Part shown: piece after piece, positions 25,390-35,313 of the stretch
How positions within the stretch are numbered: position 1 is the stretch's first letter
Layout: each line of letters begins with the position of its first letter
Assembly: GCF_001661265.1 (NCBI RefSeq)
Contig: NW_017567011.1
Location: 62,001-126,000, forward strand
DNA: 64,000 nucleotides
Source of the DNA: Saitoella complicata NRRL Y-17804
Lineage: Eukaryota; Ascomycota; Saitoellomycetes; Saitoellales; Saitoellaceae
Direction: 5' to 3'
Translations under genes and position numbers: made by a program
The notes under the pieces: generated by a model
Databases searched by the model: none
Seen by the model: the letters and a program-made list of their open reading frames with translations, nothing else
What the model was told of the DNA's origin: nothing

Positions 25390-27355
25390 TCACGCCCTGA
25401 ACAAACCCTCTAGCACAGGATCCGCCTCCACCAATGCCGCTATGTCTCCTTCAATTACTGTTCCACACACTCTTCTCAATTTCACTGAGATGACTCGTAG
25501 CTCCCTCTTCACCTCCTCTAGTCCCTCCTTCTTGTCAGCCAGATTCTGCCAACACACACATATGCCCCTGAGAAGGTCGACATGATGCCCAATTATTCTT
25601 GGCTCTCCTACTTGCAAAACTGTCTGCAAGGTTTTAAGTGTTGCCAGCAGACTCTTTTGATGTGTCGACGCAAATGGATGAATGAGAATGTCCCGAATTG
25701 TCGGAATGACGTTCTGCACGGTTTCTCAGTCAGTTCATACACACAAGATTTGAGGAAGGCAATGCAACACACATTGAGATGCTTCACGCTCCAAATTCCC
25801 ATGGCCTCCACCAGCATCCCCAACTCCGTCATCAACACCTCCGCGACCTCAACCTGGTCACCTGCATAGACCATCCCTTTCAGCACACCACTTCTCATAA
25901 CCTCGTCCAACACCTTCGCTCTCTTCCTCTCCTTCTCCTCCGTGTTCACAACACTGAACGTGCGCAACTCTGCCAACTCCCTTAAGCCCCCAAACGCTTC
26001 CCTCAAGAGTGGTAACGACACATCTGCGGGCACCATTGGGGGCAGATATGTCAGACACAACATAAGTGCATCCCAAAACACTGTGCCCAACCCAGTTTTC
26101 TCCACCATATCCCTTGGAACACGATTCAGCATTTCTTGCAAGACACGTACACCTCGGAGTTTATGCCGAGGGTTGGCTACGTCGAGGAGGGCGAGGATAG
26201 GTGGGACGATGAGGTGGTAGTGAGTGTTAAAGGATATGGGGCGTGTTACAATCCATTCTAGGATCGTCAGTGACTCGGGACGGTCGACTAACCATGGTGT
26301 TCTGTCGTCTTCAGAGAGGGAATCTGCGTAAACAGCCTCGGTTCGTCGCGTTTTTCGGGCGGTGAAGAGGGGTTTGATGAACTCCAGCAGGATGCCATCA
26401 ATCAGGACTTCTCTTGTTTCAAAGAGGTTGGGGTGGGATGATAGGGTTGAGAGGGCTATGGAGTGTGCTGAAGGGGACGTCCAGGGATCAGTGGTGGATG
26501 TGTAGGTTGCGAGGGCGATGGCAGTGTGGGCTGGATATAGTGGTATGGTGTTGAGGTTTGACTTTGAGAGGAGGTGTAAGAGAGCTATTGATCGGGCTCG
26601 GAATGGTAGAGATAGTGACGTCGCAATATCATCTATAAAACTCAATGAGCAGGGATACAAGTTGTGGCTGGGTAGAGAGGTACCTGTCTGCCAGTTTTCT
26701 TTTCCAAAGAATGCTGGTGGTCTCAATAATGTCACACAGTCTTCTAATATCTCACCCCGTACACCACTCACCTCCTCCTTATCACACGCCTGCGAAAGCT
26801 CAAGCAAAAGCGCTGCCGCCCATGCAATTACAACAGTCTGTTAATTGGTCAGCCAATCTCATCCAAGGGAACTTGGTCGCCCGGACTTACCTTCCACAAG
26901 CCAGACTCCGTATCATCCCCACTTCGCAAGTCATCCCGCACAGTACGCAACATCTCCACATCCACCGCACCCTTTGCTTCTTCTCCGAGATGCTGAGGCC
27001 ATTGAACTACATCTTCTGGTCTTTCCTTCACGGCGTGATCCGCATACTGGCTTAGCTTCCTGTATATCGATGCCATTTCAATTCCTCGGTTGCGCAGTGT
27101 TGATCTGGATGGTATACCGTGAGGGAGTGTATAAGACCGGTGAGGTAGAGGAACCTGTGCGCCGTAGGGACACGGGAGGTGTTGGTGAGTAGGTCGAGGG
27201 ATCTGGCGAGTGAAGAGAAGGTCAACGTATTTGTATCTGCCGACGCCGGCAACCGAGGCCGGAGCTGCAAGGTCCCGACCGTACACCAAACCAACCTTAA
27301 TATCATTCTGACAGTCGGAGTATAGAGTCTGGGCGATTTCGGCACCTGTCTTCAT
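25390..27355 (-). CDS. TTI2: TTI2-like subunit of the TTT (Tel2-Tti1-Tti2) complex
   Basis: Exons read 27355-26891, 26837-26684, 26632-25773 and 25713-25390, for about 600 residues. The centre (LTILEWIVTRPISFNTHYH, then PPILALLDVANPRHKLRGVRVLQEMLNRVP) resembles TTI2, an alpha-helical protein that helps fold and stabilise PIKK kinases such as TOR and ATM. The intron at 26633-26683 is 51 bases and has no in-frame stop, so retention would only add 17 residues. The N-terminal 100 residues are doubtful: a second frame in 27052-27345 reads like a helical protein (LARSLDLLTNTSR, RFLYLTGLIHSL), so exon 1 may be differently spliced. The C-terminus ends LVEADPVLEGLFRA. The gene is convergent with SEC23. 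Confidence 0.6.
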
Positions 27356-27759
27356 GAAGGTTCGTTGAGTTTATGACCATGCTTCGGCTTCTCTACGCCG
27401 TACAGCTGCCTGTTTGCGCTGATCTCCGCCATCTTTCCTCAACCAGCCCAACGTCGACTTCCTTCGATTAAACACCAGGTCATGGCCCCGTTTTGCGGAA
27501 ACTGCCGCGGAGACCTCGGAAGCAAACACCGTCGGGACTGAGGTCGACTACATGGCAGCGGATGACGAACGGCTCATTGTGCCTTGTCCGGATAAGGATG
27601 CAAAAGTGGGCCCGATGAGTAATTGGAATGAGCTCTCGACTTCAGGTTTTAGTGAATGTTGGCCCCGACAGGCCTCAGACGTTCCAGCACGGAAGTCTGA
27701 GACGTGTCCTTGGTGGCAGTGATTCTTCATTTACTCCAGACTATAGAAGAGTCCGTACC
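27356..27759. other. Region between TTI2 and the DUF6697-like pair
   Basis: It holds the TTI2 5' region. Short open frames on the plus strand run into the first DUF6697-like copy, but none shows domain features before 27760. Confidence 0.4.
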
Positions 27760-28538
27760 ATGAAGCAAGTCGCAGTTGACCGATACGTAGTGCTTTCTTC
27801 CGTTTGGAAAACGGGCCCACAAATACCCAAGACGGCTGGTGACCACGGCATTGTGGTCGATCTGTTCAACCGGCAACCGTTCCATGATGAGCCTCTGTCA
27901 CTATCCTGTGCACATCATGCCAATAAGGACCTTTTACTGTGGAGAGTACATCATGACGTACAAGGGATACCTTGGCCCTACATGGTATAAAGCACAGTCG
28001 TGTTTTGCACAAGAGCGTTGCGTGGATATGTTCCGTTTAAGAGGCTATGGCCGCAGCGCAAGACCCGTGTTCTATGAATGTCACAAGTCGGGCAACAAAG
28101 TCCCGGTTCCCCAAGGGCCTATCAAGAGCGCAACTGCATGAGCGGTTCTTGAACGGTACATATCGTCTAAGATGGCGAGAGCTGAAGTGTGTCGGCTACA
28201 GAATGGACGTATACCATGCACTATGTGGCATATACGGAGACACACCTCCCCCGGGAAGTGACGAAGGAACTCCTGAAAGGCCGGCGAACGCAGATAGTGA
28301 CGAGACTGATCTTAGCGACACGGCGACGAATGACGCACGGCCTATGACAGCCGGCAGCTCTGTACTGGAAAGTCCCGAAAGAACTAGCGAAGAATCTCTC
28401 GAAGGAACTCCTGCATCATCGATCAATGGCATCGAGTTGTTCAGCCGTGATGTCATCTCAACGAAAGCCATCGGTGGATCTCCAAAAAGGTGCGTTCTGT
28501 CCCGTCAGTCCCGCCAAGATGGACAAACTCGAACATGA
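27760..28538 (+). pseudogene. Frameshifted DUF6697-like copy
   Basis: Three plus-strand frames in succession align to the intact gene just downstream. Frame one (from ATG 27760) gives DRYVVLSSVWKTG and LFNRQPFHDEPLSLSC; the second (about 27925-28060) gives FYCGEYIMTYKGY; the third (from about 28070) gives FLNGTYRLRWRELKCVGY and an acidic tail. The intact copy has SRYLILRSRWNPN, YEYCGQYRF and LLDGTYRLRWRKLEFVQY at the same places. There is no room for introns at the two frame changes, so at least two indels are implied unless the sequence has errors. The copy is probably an inactive tandem duplicate. Confidence 0.6.
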
Positions 28539-29160
28539 TATCTCGCGTTATCTCATTCTTAGATCGCGTTGGAATCCAAATAGGTCGGCGAGAGCCGGCG
28601 AGGACGGCACCATGTTAAATGGCTTCGCGGACCCGTCATTTTTTGAAAAGGTCATGCCTCTATTTTGTAAGCGAAGGGCTACGACATACGAATATTGCGG
28701 ACAATACCGGTTCAAGCATGGGGGTGAGACGTCTATCTTTCGAGATCTTGCGCAGGCGGAGCAGGATATGTGGATTGATAACATCTTGCACTACCGGAAT
28801 AAGCTCATGTTTCACCATGACCCACTCAGGACGGGGAATCTCATTATGCCGACAAGTGAAACAGCGGCAGAGGCTCGGGACAAGCTGCTTGACGGAACGT
28901 ATCGGTTGCGTTGGAGGAAGCTCGAGTTCGTGCAGTACAAACAGGACCTCTACGAGAAATTGTGTCGTGCCAAGGGCTCAGCAAGCTCGGGAGCTGATGC
29001 AAATGGGACAACGGAGGAACGAGTGTCGCCTGCTACGGCCACGGAAGAAGGACGCAACAACGCGTCTGACGATGATGTCGTTTTTCTCGCTGAGGTCACG
29101 GGGTATGCTGTTGTCAAGGATGAAGACAGGTTCGACCCGAGTGATGGGCTGTATAATTAA
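28426..29160 (+). CDS. DUF6697-like domain protein
   Basis: This intronless frame of 244 residues fits, from memory, the fungal DUF6697 domain: an N-terminal RYLILRSRWNPNR segment, FFEKVMPLFCKRRATTYEYCGQYRF, a central segment rich in Trp/Arg, and a C-terminal LLDGTYRLRWRKLEFVQYKQDLYEKL. The family's biochemical role is unknown. The last 60 residues are acidic and probably disordered. An inner ATG at 28519 (MDKLEHDISRYL) is an equally good start, because the first 30 residues overlap the tail of the upstream copy in another frame. The upstream copy is a frameshifted paralogue, about 35-45 percent alike by eye in the alignable blocks. The family assignment is moderate. Confidence 0.6.
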   Translation: MASSCSAVMSSQRKPSVDLQKGAFCPVSPAKMDKLEHDISRYLILRSRWNPNRSARAGEDGTMLNGFADPSFFEKVMPLFCKRRATTYEYCGQYRFKHGGETSIFRDLAQAEQDMWIDNILHYRNKLMFHHDPLRTGNLIMPTSETAAEARDKLLDGTYRLRWRKLEFVQYKQDLYEKLCRAKGSASSGADANGTTEERVSPATATEEGRNNASDDDVVFLAEVTGYAVVKDEDRFDPSDGLYN

Positions 29161-29407
29161 GTAGGCATATTTCCCTAGCGCTCCTTATGCTGAAGCACAT
29201 CAACAATATCAATCGCAGTTGCAATGGGGACATTTCGGAAATGATGTAATGGTATGAATATTGCTTTAGAAGTTCGTCCTTATACTTCCATATAGTACAA
29301 AGGCTGCCCTATCATCGCCCAATTGACGTAGTTGAACCCTGATTTCTCCTCTAATTTCACCGCACATCGAGATGTCGATTTACTGCTGACGAGGGAGTCC
29401 TATAACC

Positions 29408-29784
29408 TCAATGTTTGACGGGTCCCTGCTCACCCTATACGCATGCATATTAGCATTCATCATTAACAACAACGCATATACAAGACATACATAAAGCGGC
29501 GGCATGTTTCTCTCCCACTTCGTTCCATTTGGTGCAGTAGGAGGAATATAGGGATCCGGATGCCTGTACTCCTTCAACTTCGCCTCAACCTCCTCGAGGA
29601 TAAGCGCCAGTCTACGCGGATCCGTGACGTTCTTATTCGCCTCGAAATCCTCCCGAATGAGCATTGCGTAACGACGCCAATGGCCATGGTCCACAACCCA
29701 GTCCAGGGAGAGTTTGAGGGAGCGGCGGTAAAGGGATGCGACGCGAGAGCGGTTCGCGGCTGTAAATGCTTGTGGCAATGACAT
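29408..29784 (-). CDS. Complex I subunit NDUFB9 (B22, LYR family)
   Basis: Two exons (29784-29491 and 29434-29408) flank a 56-base intron with donor GTATGT and acceptor TATAG, giving 106 residues. The LYR-type motif is in SLYRRSLKLSLDW, followed by RRYAMLIREDFEANKNVTD and the family's HPDPYIPPTAPNGTKWERN. NDUFB9 is an accessory subunit of the membrane arm of mitochondrial NADH:ubiquinone oxidoreductase. The last exon is only 27 bases (GEQGPVKH). Reading through the intron would give a longer hydrophobic tail, which the family does not have. Start 29784 (MSLPQAF) is taken; an upstream in-frame ATG at 29925 is less likely. It is divergent from ATP16. Confidence 0.85.
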
Positions 29785-29955
29785 TGCTGATTGTATCTTT
29801 TCTGGCTGGGGTAAATGCTTTCCCGGGATAAATGCTTGCTTTGGAGGTGATGTACCGGTACGGATCAGGGGGCCCACTCCAGCCACACCCCGGGCTGAAA
29901 TTCGAGCATGCATCACCGCCAACATCAGTGCTCAATCAATTCACAAATTACAACC
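29785..29955. promoter_or_regulatory. Shared 171-base divergent promoter of NDUFB9 and ATP16
   Basis: Only 171 bases separate the two start codons of a complex I subunit and an ATP synthase subunit, so both promoters must overlap. I recognised no consensus site within it. Confidence 0.6.
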
Positions 29956-30646
29956 ATGTTCGCTCTCCGTACTGTCCGTTTGGCTGCTCGTTCTGCGGCT
30001 CCCGCTCTCCGTCGTGGATATGCTGAGGCTGTCCCCGCTGACCGCATCCGTTTGACTTTGTCGCTTCCTCACCAGGTATGTCGACCATCATTGATCCCGG
30101 TGATCCGTCGCGAACGAGCCCGGGATCCGCCATGAGCAATTGGCTGATTTATTTGTGTTACAGGCTGTCTACAAGGCTTCCGATGTGTACGTGCTCTGGA
30201 GAAAGGATTGATTGCGGAGTGTGTAACTAACGGGATCATATGTCTACAGCGTCCAGGTCAACATCCCCGCCACCGCCGGAGACATGGGTATCCTCGCCTC
30301 CCACGTCCCCTCCGTCCAACAACTCAAAGCCGGTCTCGTTGAGGTCATCGAGGAGGGCGGTTCCGCCAAGCAGTTCTTCGTCTCCGGTGGTTTCGCCGTC
30401 GTCCAGCCCGGCTCTCAGTTGAGCATCAACGCTGTTGAGGCACACCCTATTACCGACTTCTCAGCTGAGGCTATTAGGAATGCGTTGGCGGAGGCGCAGA
30501 GGGTCGCTGGTGGAAATGGAAGTGAGGCGGATGTTGCTGAGGCGAAGATTGAGGTTGAGGTTTTGGAGGCGTTGCAGGTGGGTTCAGGTTGATTCAAAGA
30601 TGTGTGGAAAAGTGCTAACTTTTTGAAACAGACTTACGTTAAATAA
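29956..30646 (+). CDS. ATP16: ATP synthase subunit delta, mitochondrial (F1 central stalk)
   Basis: Four exons (29956-30075, 30164-30186, 30250-30577, 30632-30646) give 161 residues. Exons 2 and 4 are only 23 and 15 bases. The basic presequence MFALRTVRLAARSAAPALRR targets mitochondria. The mature part matches the delta/epsilon subunit of F1: LTLSLPHQAVYKASDVVQVN, then NIPATAGDMGILASHVPSV and the C-terminal helical hairpin. It couples rotation of the c-ring to the catalytic head. The small exons follow from the codon phase: GAT GT joined to C GTC keeps the conserved DVxQVNIPA, and ACTTACGTTAAATAA closes the frame as TYVK. Confidence 0.93.
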
Positions 30647-30791
30647 GCGACAAAATAACGTTGTGAGGGGATGATATTGTACTCTAATACCATAGGCTCT
30701 ATCGTTGTCACGAATAGAATGATTGAACATTGACTTCGCGTCCTGCCCCCACCTGCAATATCCCCGGGTATATTTGCGCCATTTTATGGAA

Positions 30792-31440
30792 CTAGAACCA
30801 CACATCCTGCGGCTGTACGCGTACGTCCCTCCCATTCTCCCTAATGCTCTTCCTCTCCTTATCCCTCCTCAACGGCCGTCTCATGTCAAACGCATCCTCC
30901 TCCTCCCCCTTCCCCCCCGAATAATACCCAACAACCCTCCTAAACACGCTATAATCAAACCCTTCATACATCCCAATCGCAACCTCATTCCCGCACCTAA
31001 CAAACAAATCCACGAAAAATGCGTCATAACTTTCTTCACCTGTTCGTTCGAGCATGTTCATCAGGATCCGGGCGAGGCCGAGACGGCGGTGAGAGGGTGA
31101 GACTGTGAGGGCTGTTACGTGGGTGTGCCAGAGGGTGCCGGTGCCTTCGGATTTACCCATGATGTAGGCGATTGGTTGTTGGGTTGTTGGGGAGAGGGTT
31201 GTTGTGAAGAGGTCGGGCCATGTTGCTAGGTAGGAAAGATAAAAGGATATGTTGTACTGTCGATTCAATCAGTCCGTTGCCTTGAGTGTAACTTGGAATC
31301 GACGTACGGTCTCAGTCAGAACATCAAGGTTCCTATACACGCACGATCAGATCAGCTTCCTCTCCAACGGCGGGGCATTCGACATACACGTTATTGAACT
31401 CAAACAGATCCGTCGCTCTGAATCTCCGTAGTTCAGACAT
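30792..31440 (-). CDS. NAA20: N-alpha-acetyltransferase 20 (NatB catalytic subunit)
   Basis: Three exons (31440-31388, 31332-31308, 31256-30792) give 180 residues; the middle exon is 25 bases. The joined start reads MSELRRFRATDLFEFNNVNL, then DVLTETYNISFYLSYLATWPD, as in NatB catalytic subunits. The acetyl-CoA motif RRLGLA is intact, and FFVDLFVRCGNEVAIGMYEGF with the end YYSGGKGEEEDAFDMRRPL are family signatures. NatB acetylates proteins starting Met-Asp, Met-Glu, Met-Asn or Met-Gln, together with the auxiliary subunit Naa25, which is not in this window. The neighbour at 31589 is divergent, 148 bases away. Confidence 0.93.
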
Positions 31441-31588
31441 TTCTCACGGGGTGCTGAGCGTCGATGGATTTCTCGGTCAGCAGCCAAAAAGCAGGGGCGT
31501 GCAGTGCCGTATACAGAGCTGCCAAAACAAACGACGACGACCTCCTTTTACGCTCTCTTTGCATTCACTCGGTTAGGGAGAGGAAGGG

Positions 31589-32719
31589 ATGGACTATCAT
31601 TTAGATTCTTCACTCATTTACGACGATGATGGCGGGGAGTCTCGATACTCGGATGAGGAGGCTGGGTATACTTACGACGAACGATACTATCGATCAGATT
31701 CCCCGCAAGGGATGAGTTTGGGGATGGAGATGGGAATGGGAGGCTTAGGCGGCGGAATGAGTCTCGGCGATGAATTGGCGAAAGCTATGGAGGTCGATAG
31801 TGGCCTCGGCGGTAGCGCTGGGGAGCAAGAGATGAGGGAGTCTTATGAAGGTGATGGATATGGTGCGCTCCCCTTACCCTCACCTCAACCACAATTACCA
31901 GTGGAACTATAGCTAATGTATGCGAGTAGGTGACCCAGCTGACGATAGCGATGACCCTGCTCTCCCGCTACAGAGTCTCGATGCAAGGATTGCGGAGTTG
32001 CAGGCTGTGATTGAGGAGACCTTTGCGCCGACACAGCATGAGGGGACATACGATGAGCTGGGAGAAACGATCACGGTACAAGAGGATGCGATACAAAGTC
32101 TGATAGTAGGACTACAAGCACGGTTAGGAGATCAATCGGCTGTGGAGAATGGTGCATCGAGGTATGATGATTCATTTCAGGGAAAAGCAACTAGCTGCAG
32201 TACTGATGATTCACGTACAGATTGATCACGGTACATGCGGCATTGACGTCAAGTTTAACACACAAAAGCCGACAACTAGGCGACCTGAAACTCGCTCTTC
32301 CCTTGACGCCATCACCACCACTACCAGATATCGCGGAGGACGACTCACCACCACCACCCCCATCCCTACAGTCTCTCCTCGACACCCTCCAATCCCTCAT
32401 CCCACCACCATCCCTCGCCTCCCTCGACGCCCTCCACACCCTAACAACCTCCCTCACGTACACCCTCTCCTCCCTCTCCGACTCTATCCAGGAAATCAAA
32501 CAAACTGAGGCATTGGCGGGGAGGAAGTTGAAGGTTGTTAGGGGGTTGGTGGAGGAGTGGCAGTTGGAGTTGGCGGGAGTGGAACGGTCGAGAGAGTGGA
32601 TCTCGAGTGAGAGGAATCGGTGGAAGACGGGTGGGGTGGTTGGGAAGGAGTTGAGTAATGTCATTGGAGGATTCGAAGAGGCATTGAGGGGGATGGAGAA
32701 GCGGATCGAAGCATGGTAA
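31589..32719 (+). CDS. Uncharacterised protein with helical C-terminal half
   Basis: Three exons (31589-31850, 31930-32161, 32221-32719) give 330 residues; phases agree at both joins. I do not recognise the family. The first 110 residues are acidic, Tyr-, Gly- and Met-rich (LIYDDDGGESRYSDEEAGY, GMEMGMGGLGGGM) and probably disordered. Next come helical segments (LDARIAELQAVIEETF; EDAIQSLIVGLQARL), a Pro-rich hinge, and a C-terminal helix (RKLKVVRGLVEEWQLELAGV) with a repeated Trp/Arg pattern. The arrangement fits a coiled-coil scaffold or kinetochore/spindle-type protein, but that is only a guess. The first intron has a weak donor (GTGATG) and a good branch and acceptor. Confidence 0.6.
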
Positions 32720-32898
32720 TTTATTTGCATCTAGATCAAGAGCAAGGAAGAGAGAGGAGGAGAGGTAGCTGGGTCAGGACATTCGCATCGGGGTCACAGG
32801 CGTTTCGATTTGCTTTTCGCTACAAGATACCCATAAACCCCTCGTCAACATCGACGACAAATATAACCAAAACAATGCTTTCAATGACTCTCTTCGTT

Positions 32899-33868
32899 TT
32901 ACTCCGAATCACTCAAGTCCGCGAAGACCATCTCGTCAGCCATCTCATCCGCAGGCAAGTGGTTCACCCTCTTCTTAACCTGAGTCTTCGCCTTGCTCTC
33001 CGCCCTGTTCCTGTACTTGCTCGCCTTCTGCGCCTTCAAGCTCGCTCTGACCTGGTTGGGGGACACAAACTCCTTGTTCTCATAAATGACCGGACCACCA
33101 AACGAACCCTCCAAAACGCAAATAACAGTCATGACAAAACGGGGACCAATCTCCAACAAGGAAAGCTCACTGGTGTCACCACCCCTTCGCTTCGCCTTGG
33201 GATCTTCTGATTCTTTCTCGACGATCTGGAAGTTACGGAACCAGATCTTGCCATCCGCCAGCGTAAAGGTAAGAACATGATCCGTGAAGGGCTTCGACCT
33301 CCTCGCGCCCTTGGGTACACCGAACGTTGCCTGCAACATCTCCTTCAACAATCGCGTGTACGGCTGCTCATCAAAACTCTTGTCGAAACTCAGAATTGGT
33401 CGGGATCCCTTGAGTGCGTTTCCGGTCATGTTCAGCTCGTCCATGGTGTGCAAGTTTTGGAGGTGGAGCTTGACGGAGGGACCGTTTGGTGCTCGGGCGA
33501 GCCAGACGTAGAGATCTTGACGCTTTCGTGCTTCGAAGAAGAGGATGTTGTTGCAGGAGTAGAGTTCGGCGACTTCGTTCAAGTGGTAGAGCTTTGATTT
33601 CGTGTCGAGCTTGGCGTCCTTCTTGGAGTGAGGAAGCATAGCCTCAAGGTCGGCCATCAAGTGACGCTGACTAAGAACAAGAACATTAGCAATTGGAACG
33701 ACGGATCGTTGCACGCCGGCCGATGACAGGTGGCACGTACCGGTATGTAACACCCCTCGATGACAGAACCAAGACCTTGTTCTTGATCCTGCGCGACTGG
33801 GGCTTGCCATGCTCCTCAACAGACGCCTTGGACTTCTCTCCGGACTGAAGCTTGTAGACGGTCGCCAT
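32899..33868 (-). CDS. BRX1: Ribosome biogenesis protein BRX1 (Brix domain)
   Basis: Exon 1 (33868-33741) and exon 2 (33670-32899) join across a 70-base intron and give 299 residues. The Brix domain is clear: KVLVLSSRGVTYRQRHLMADL, LPHSKKDAKLDTKSKLYHLNE, YSCNNILFFEARKRQDLYVW, LHTMDELNMTGNALKGSRP and IGPRFVMTVICVLEGSFGG. Brx1 works in the nucleolus in early 60S assembly, with Ebp2 and the 25S rRNA domain I. The C-terminal 60 residues are basic, then acidic. It is divergent from the ribosomal protein gene RPL29, 188 bases away. Confidence 0.96.
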
Positions 33869-34056
33869 TTGGAAGAGTTCTTCGTTCGTCGCTCCCTTAT
33901 CACTTATCGTTGGCCGTGCTGGAGTTGCGACGGCGCAGGTGCCTTAGGGTTTACGCGCTCTACAGCAAATTTACCACCGTGCACACCGCCTTGGGCAGAT
34001 CGAGCACAGCTGCAGCGTCCGTTGTCGTTTCCGTCCCATCAAGAACTTCCGTCAAA
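33869..34056. promoter_or_regulatory. Divergent BRX1/RPL29 promoter with a telobox
   Basis: The 188 bases contain TTAGGGTTTA at 33944-33953. This is a telobox, the site bound by Tbf1-type factors in ribosomal protein promoters of several fungi and similar to plant telo-boxes. It lies roughly midway between a ribosomal protein and an assembly-factor gene. Confidence 0.55.
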
Positions 34057-34488
34057 ATGGCCAAGTCGAAGAACCACACGTACGTTGGTCTCTGTTTCTT
34101 TGTCGCCGTGCTCTTGTTCTGCTTCAATTCCGCGGTGGAACGGTGGCCGGGCGGTGAGGATAAAGTTCGGATGCTGACGGGATTGTAGGAACCACAACCA
34201 GAACTCCAAGGCCCACAGGAACGGCATCAAGAAGCCGAAGACCAACAAGTACCCTTCCCAGAAGGGCGTTGACCCCAAGTTCAAGCGTAACCAGCGTTAC
34301 GCCGCTCTCGGTACCCAGTACGTTACACTCCACCTCCTAGCACTGCGCTCTGAGCCTTGCAAAGAGCGAAGTGCGAGGGAACGAATCAATCGACCATTGA
34401 TCGTGATTTGCGATTGGATGAATACTGACCACTGCATTTGTACAGGAAGGTCATGAAGGCTGTCAAGGACCAGAAGGCTTCCGCCTAA
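34057..34488 (+). CDS. RPL29: 60S ribosomal protein eL29
   Basis: Three exons (34057-34079, 34189-34317, 34446-34488) give 64 residues, the usual size. The sequence [20 protein letters not shown] and KKYPSQKG-like block ([19 protein letters not shown]) identify eL29, a small basic protein of the large subunit. The first intron (109 bases) falls after only eight codons, a position common in ribosomal protein genes, and both introns are about twice as long as others in this window. Donors are GTACGT. Confidence 0.96.
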
Positions 34489-35313
34489 ATTTCTTGATTC
34501 CATCGATGTGATAGGAACTTCTTTGACTTTGCTTTCTTGGGATTTTTTCGGAGTTCTTGGGATTGAATTGTGCAACGATCAATAGCAAAACCTTGGGTCA
34601 AGCAAAATGCGTTTTTGGTTCAGTTCAGTGCAGTGCAGCGTTGAAAATGTTTTTTGTTCGGCCTGCGACATGATGAGCGATTGGATGTTGCTGTTCGGTA
34701 CAGTTGGCATTGTTCTCCTTCTCGGCCGTCGACAACCCCCACCTCGCCCGCCGAGATCAGTCCAGTCCGGTTCCTAGCCCAGTCGGCCTTCCACCCATCC
34801 CTCCATCGCCCTCAAATCCTGCTCCGCAGGCGCACATTTGTGTAGAGCACCGGAAGTATGCTCTCCTTCCGTCGTGCTCAAGGAAATTGCGCAAGACCAA
34901 TCCCCTTCTTGTCAATACCACCGCATGGCCTCCCTTTCGTTTTGATACTTCGGCTGTGGAGGTCTGCGCTGCTTCCTTCTCTTTTCATGGGAAGGGGGTT
35001 CGTGGTGGGTGACGTACATTTCTTTTTCTGATTCTTGTCGTAAACCTGTAAACTCCGATGCATATATCGTAGATGTTGGGTATCTGAATATACTGTTTTG
35101 CCTATGATCTATCTGTTGTCTATGTCACGATCCTTGAGCACCGTGTGAAGTTCATGTATGTATTACCAATATCAATACCAACAAGTCCTGCTTGAAAACC
35201 CCCAAAAAACCCTAAAAGGAACCTCAAAACACCCATAGCCATCCATGTATACGAATCCAAGAAAAGACAGCTTACAATCTCACACATCTGCCTTGTCCAA
35301 CAATATCACACGC
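34489..35313. other. Region between RPL29 and the BCAS3-like gene, no gene called
   Basis: About 820 bases hold the 3' flank of RPL29 and the 3' flank of the convergent BCAS3-like gene. A plus-strand frame of 102 codons (34704-35012) is Pro/Ser-rich and has no family feature. Confidence 0.4.

Noticed and set aside
28047-28538. The acidic frame at 28047 as a separate intact gene
   Set aside because: Its useful part is the C-terminal block of a DUF6697-like copy whose earlier blocks lie in other frames, so it is treated as part of the broken copy.
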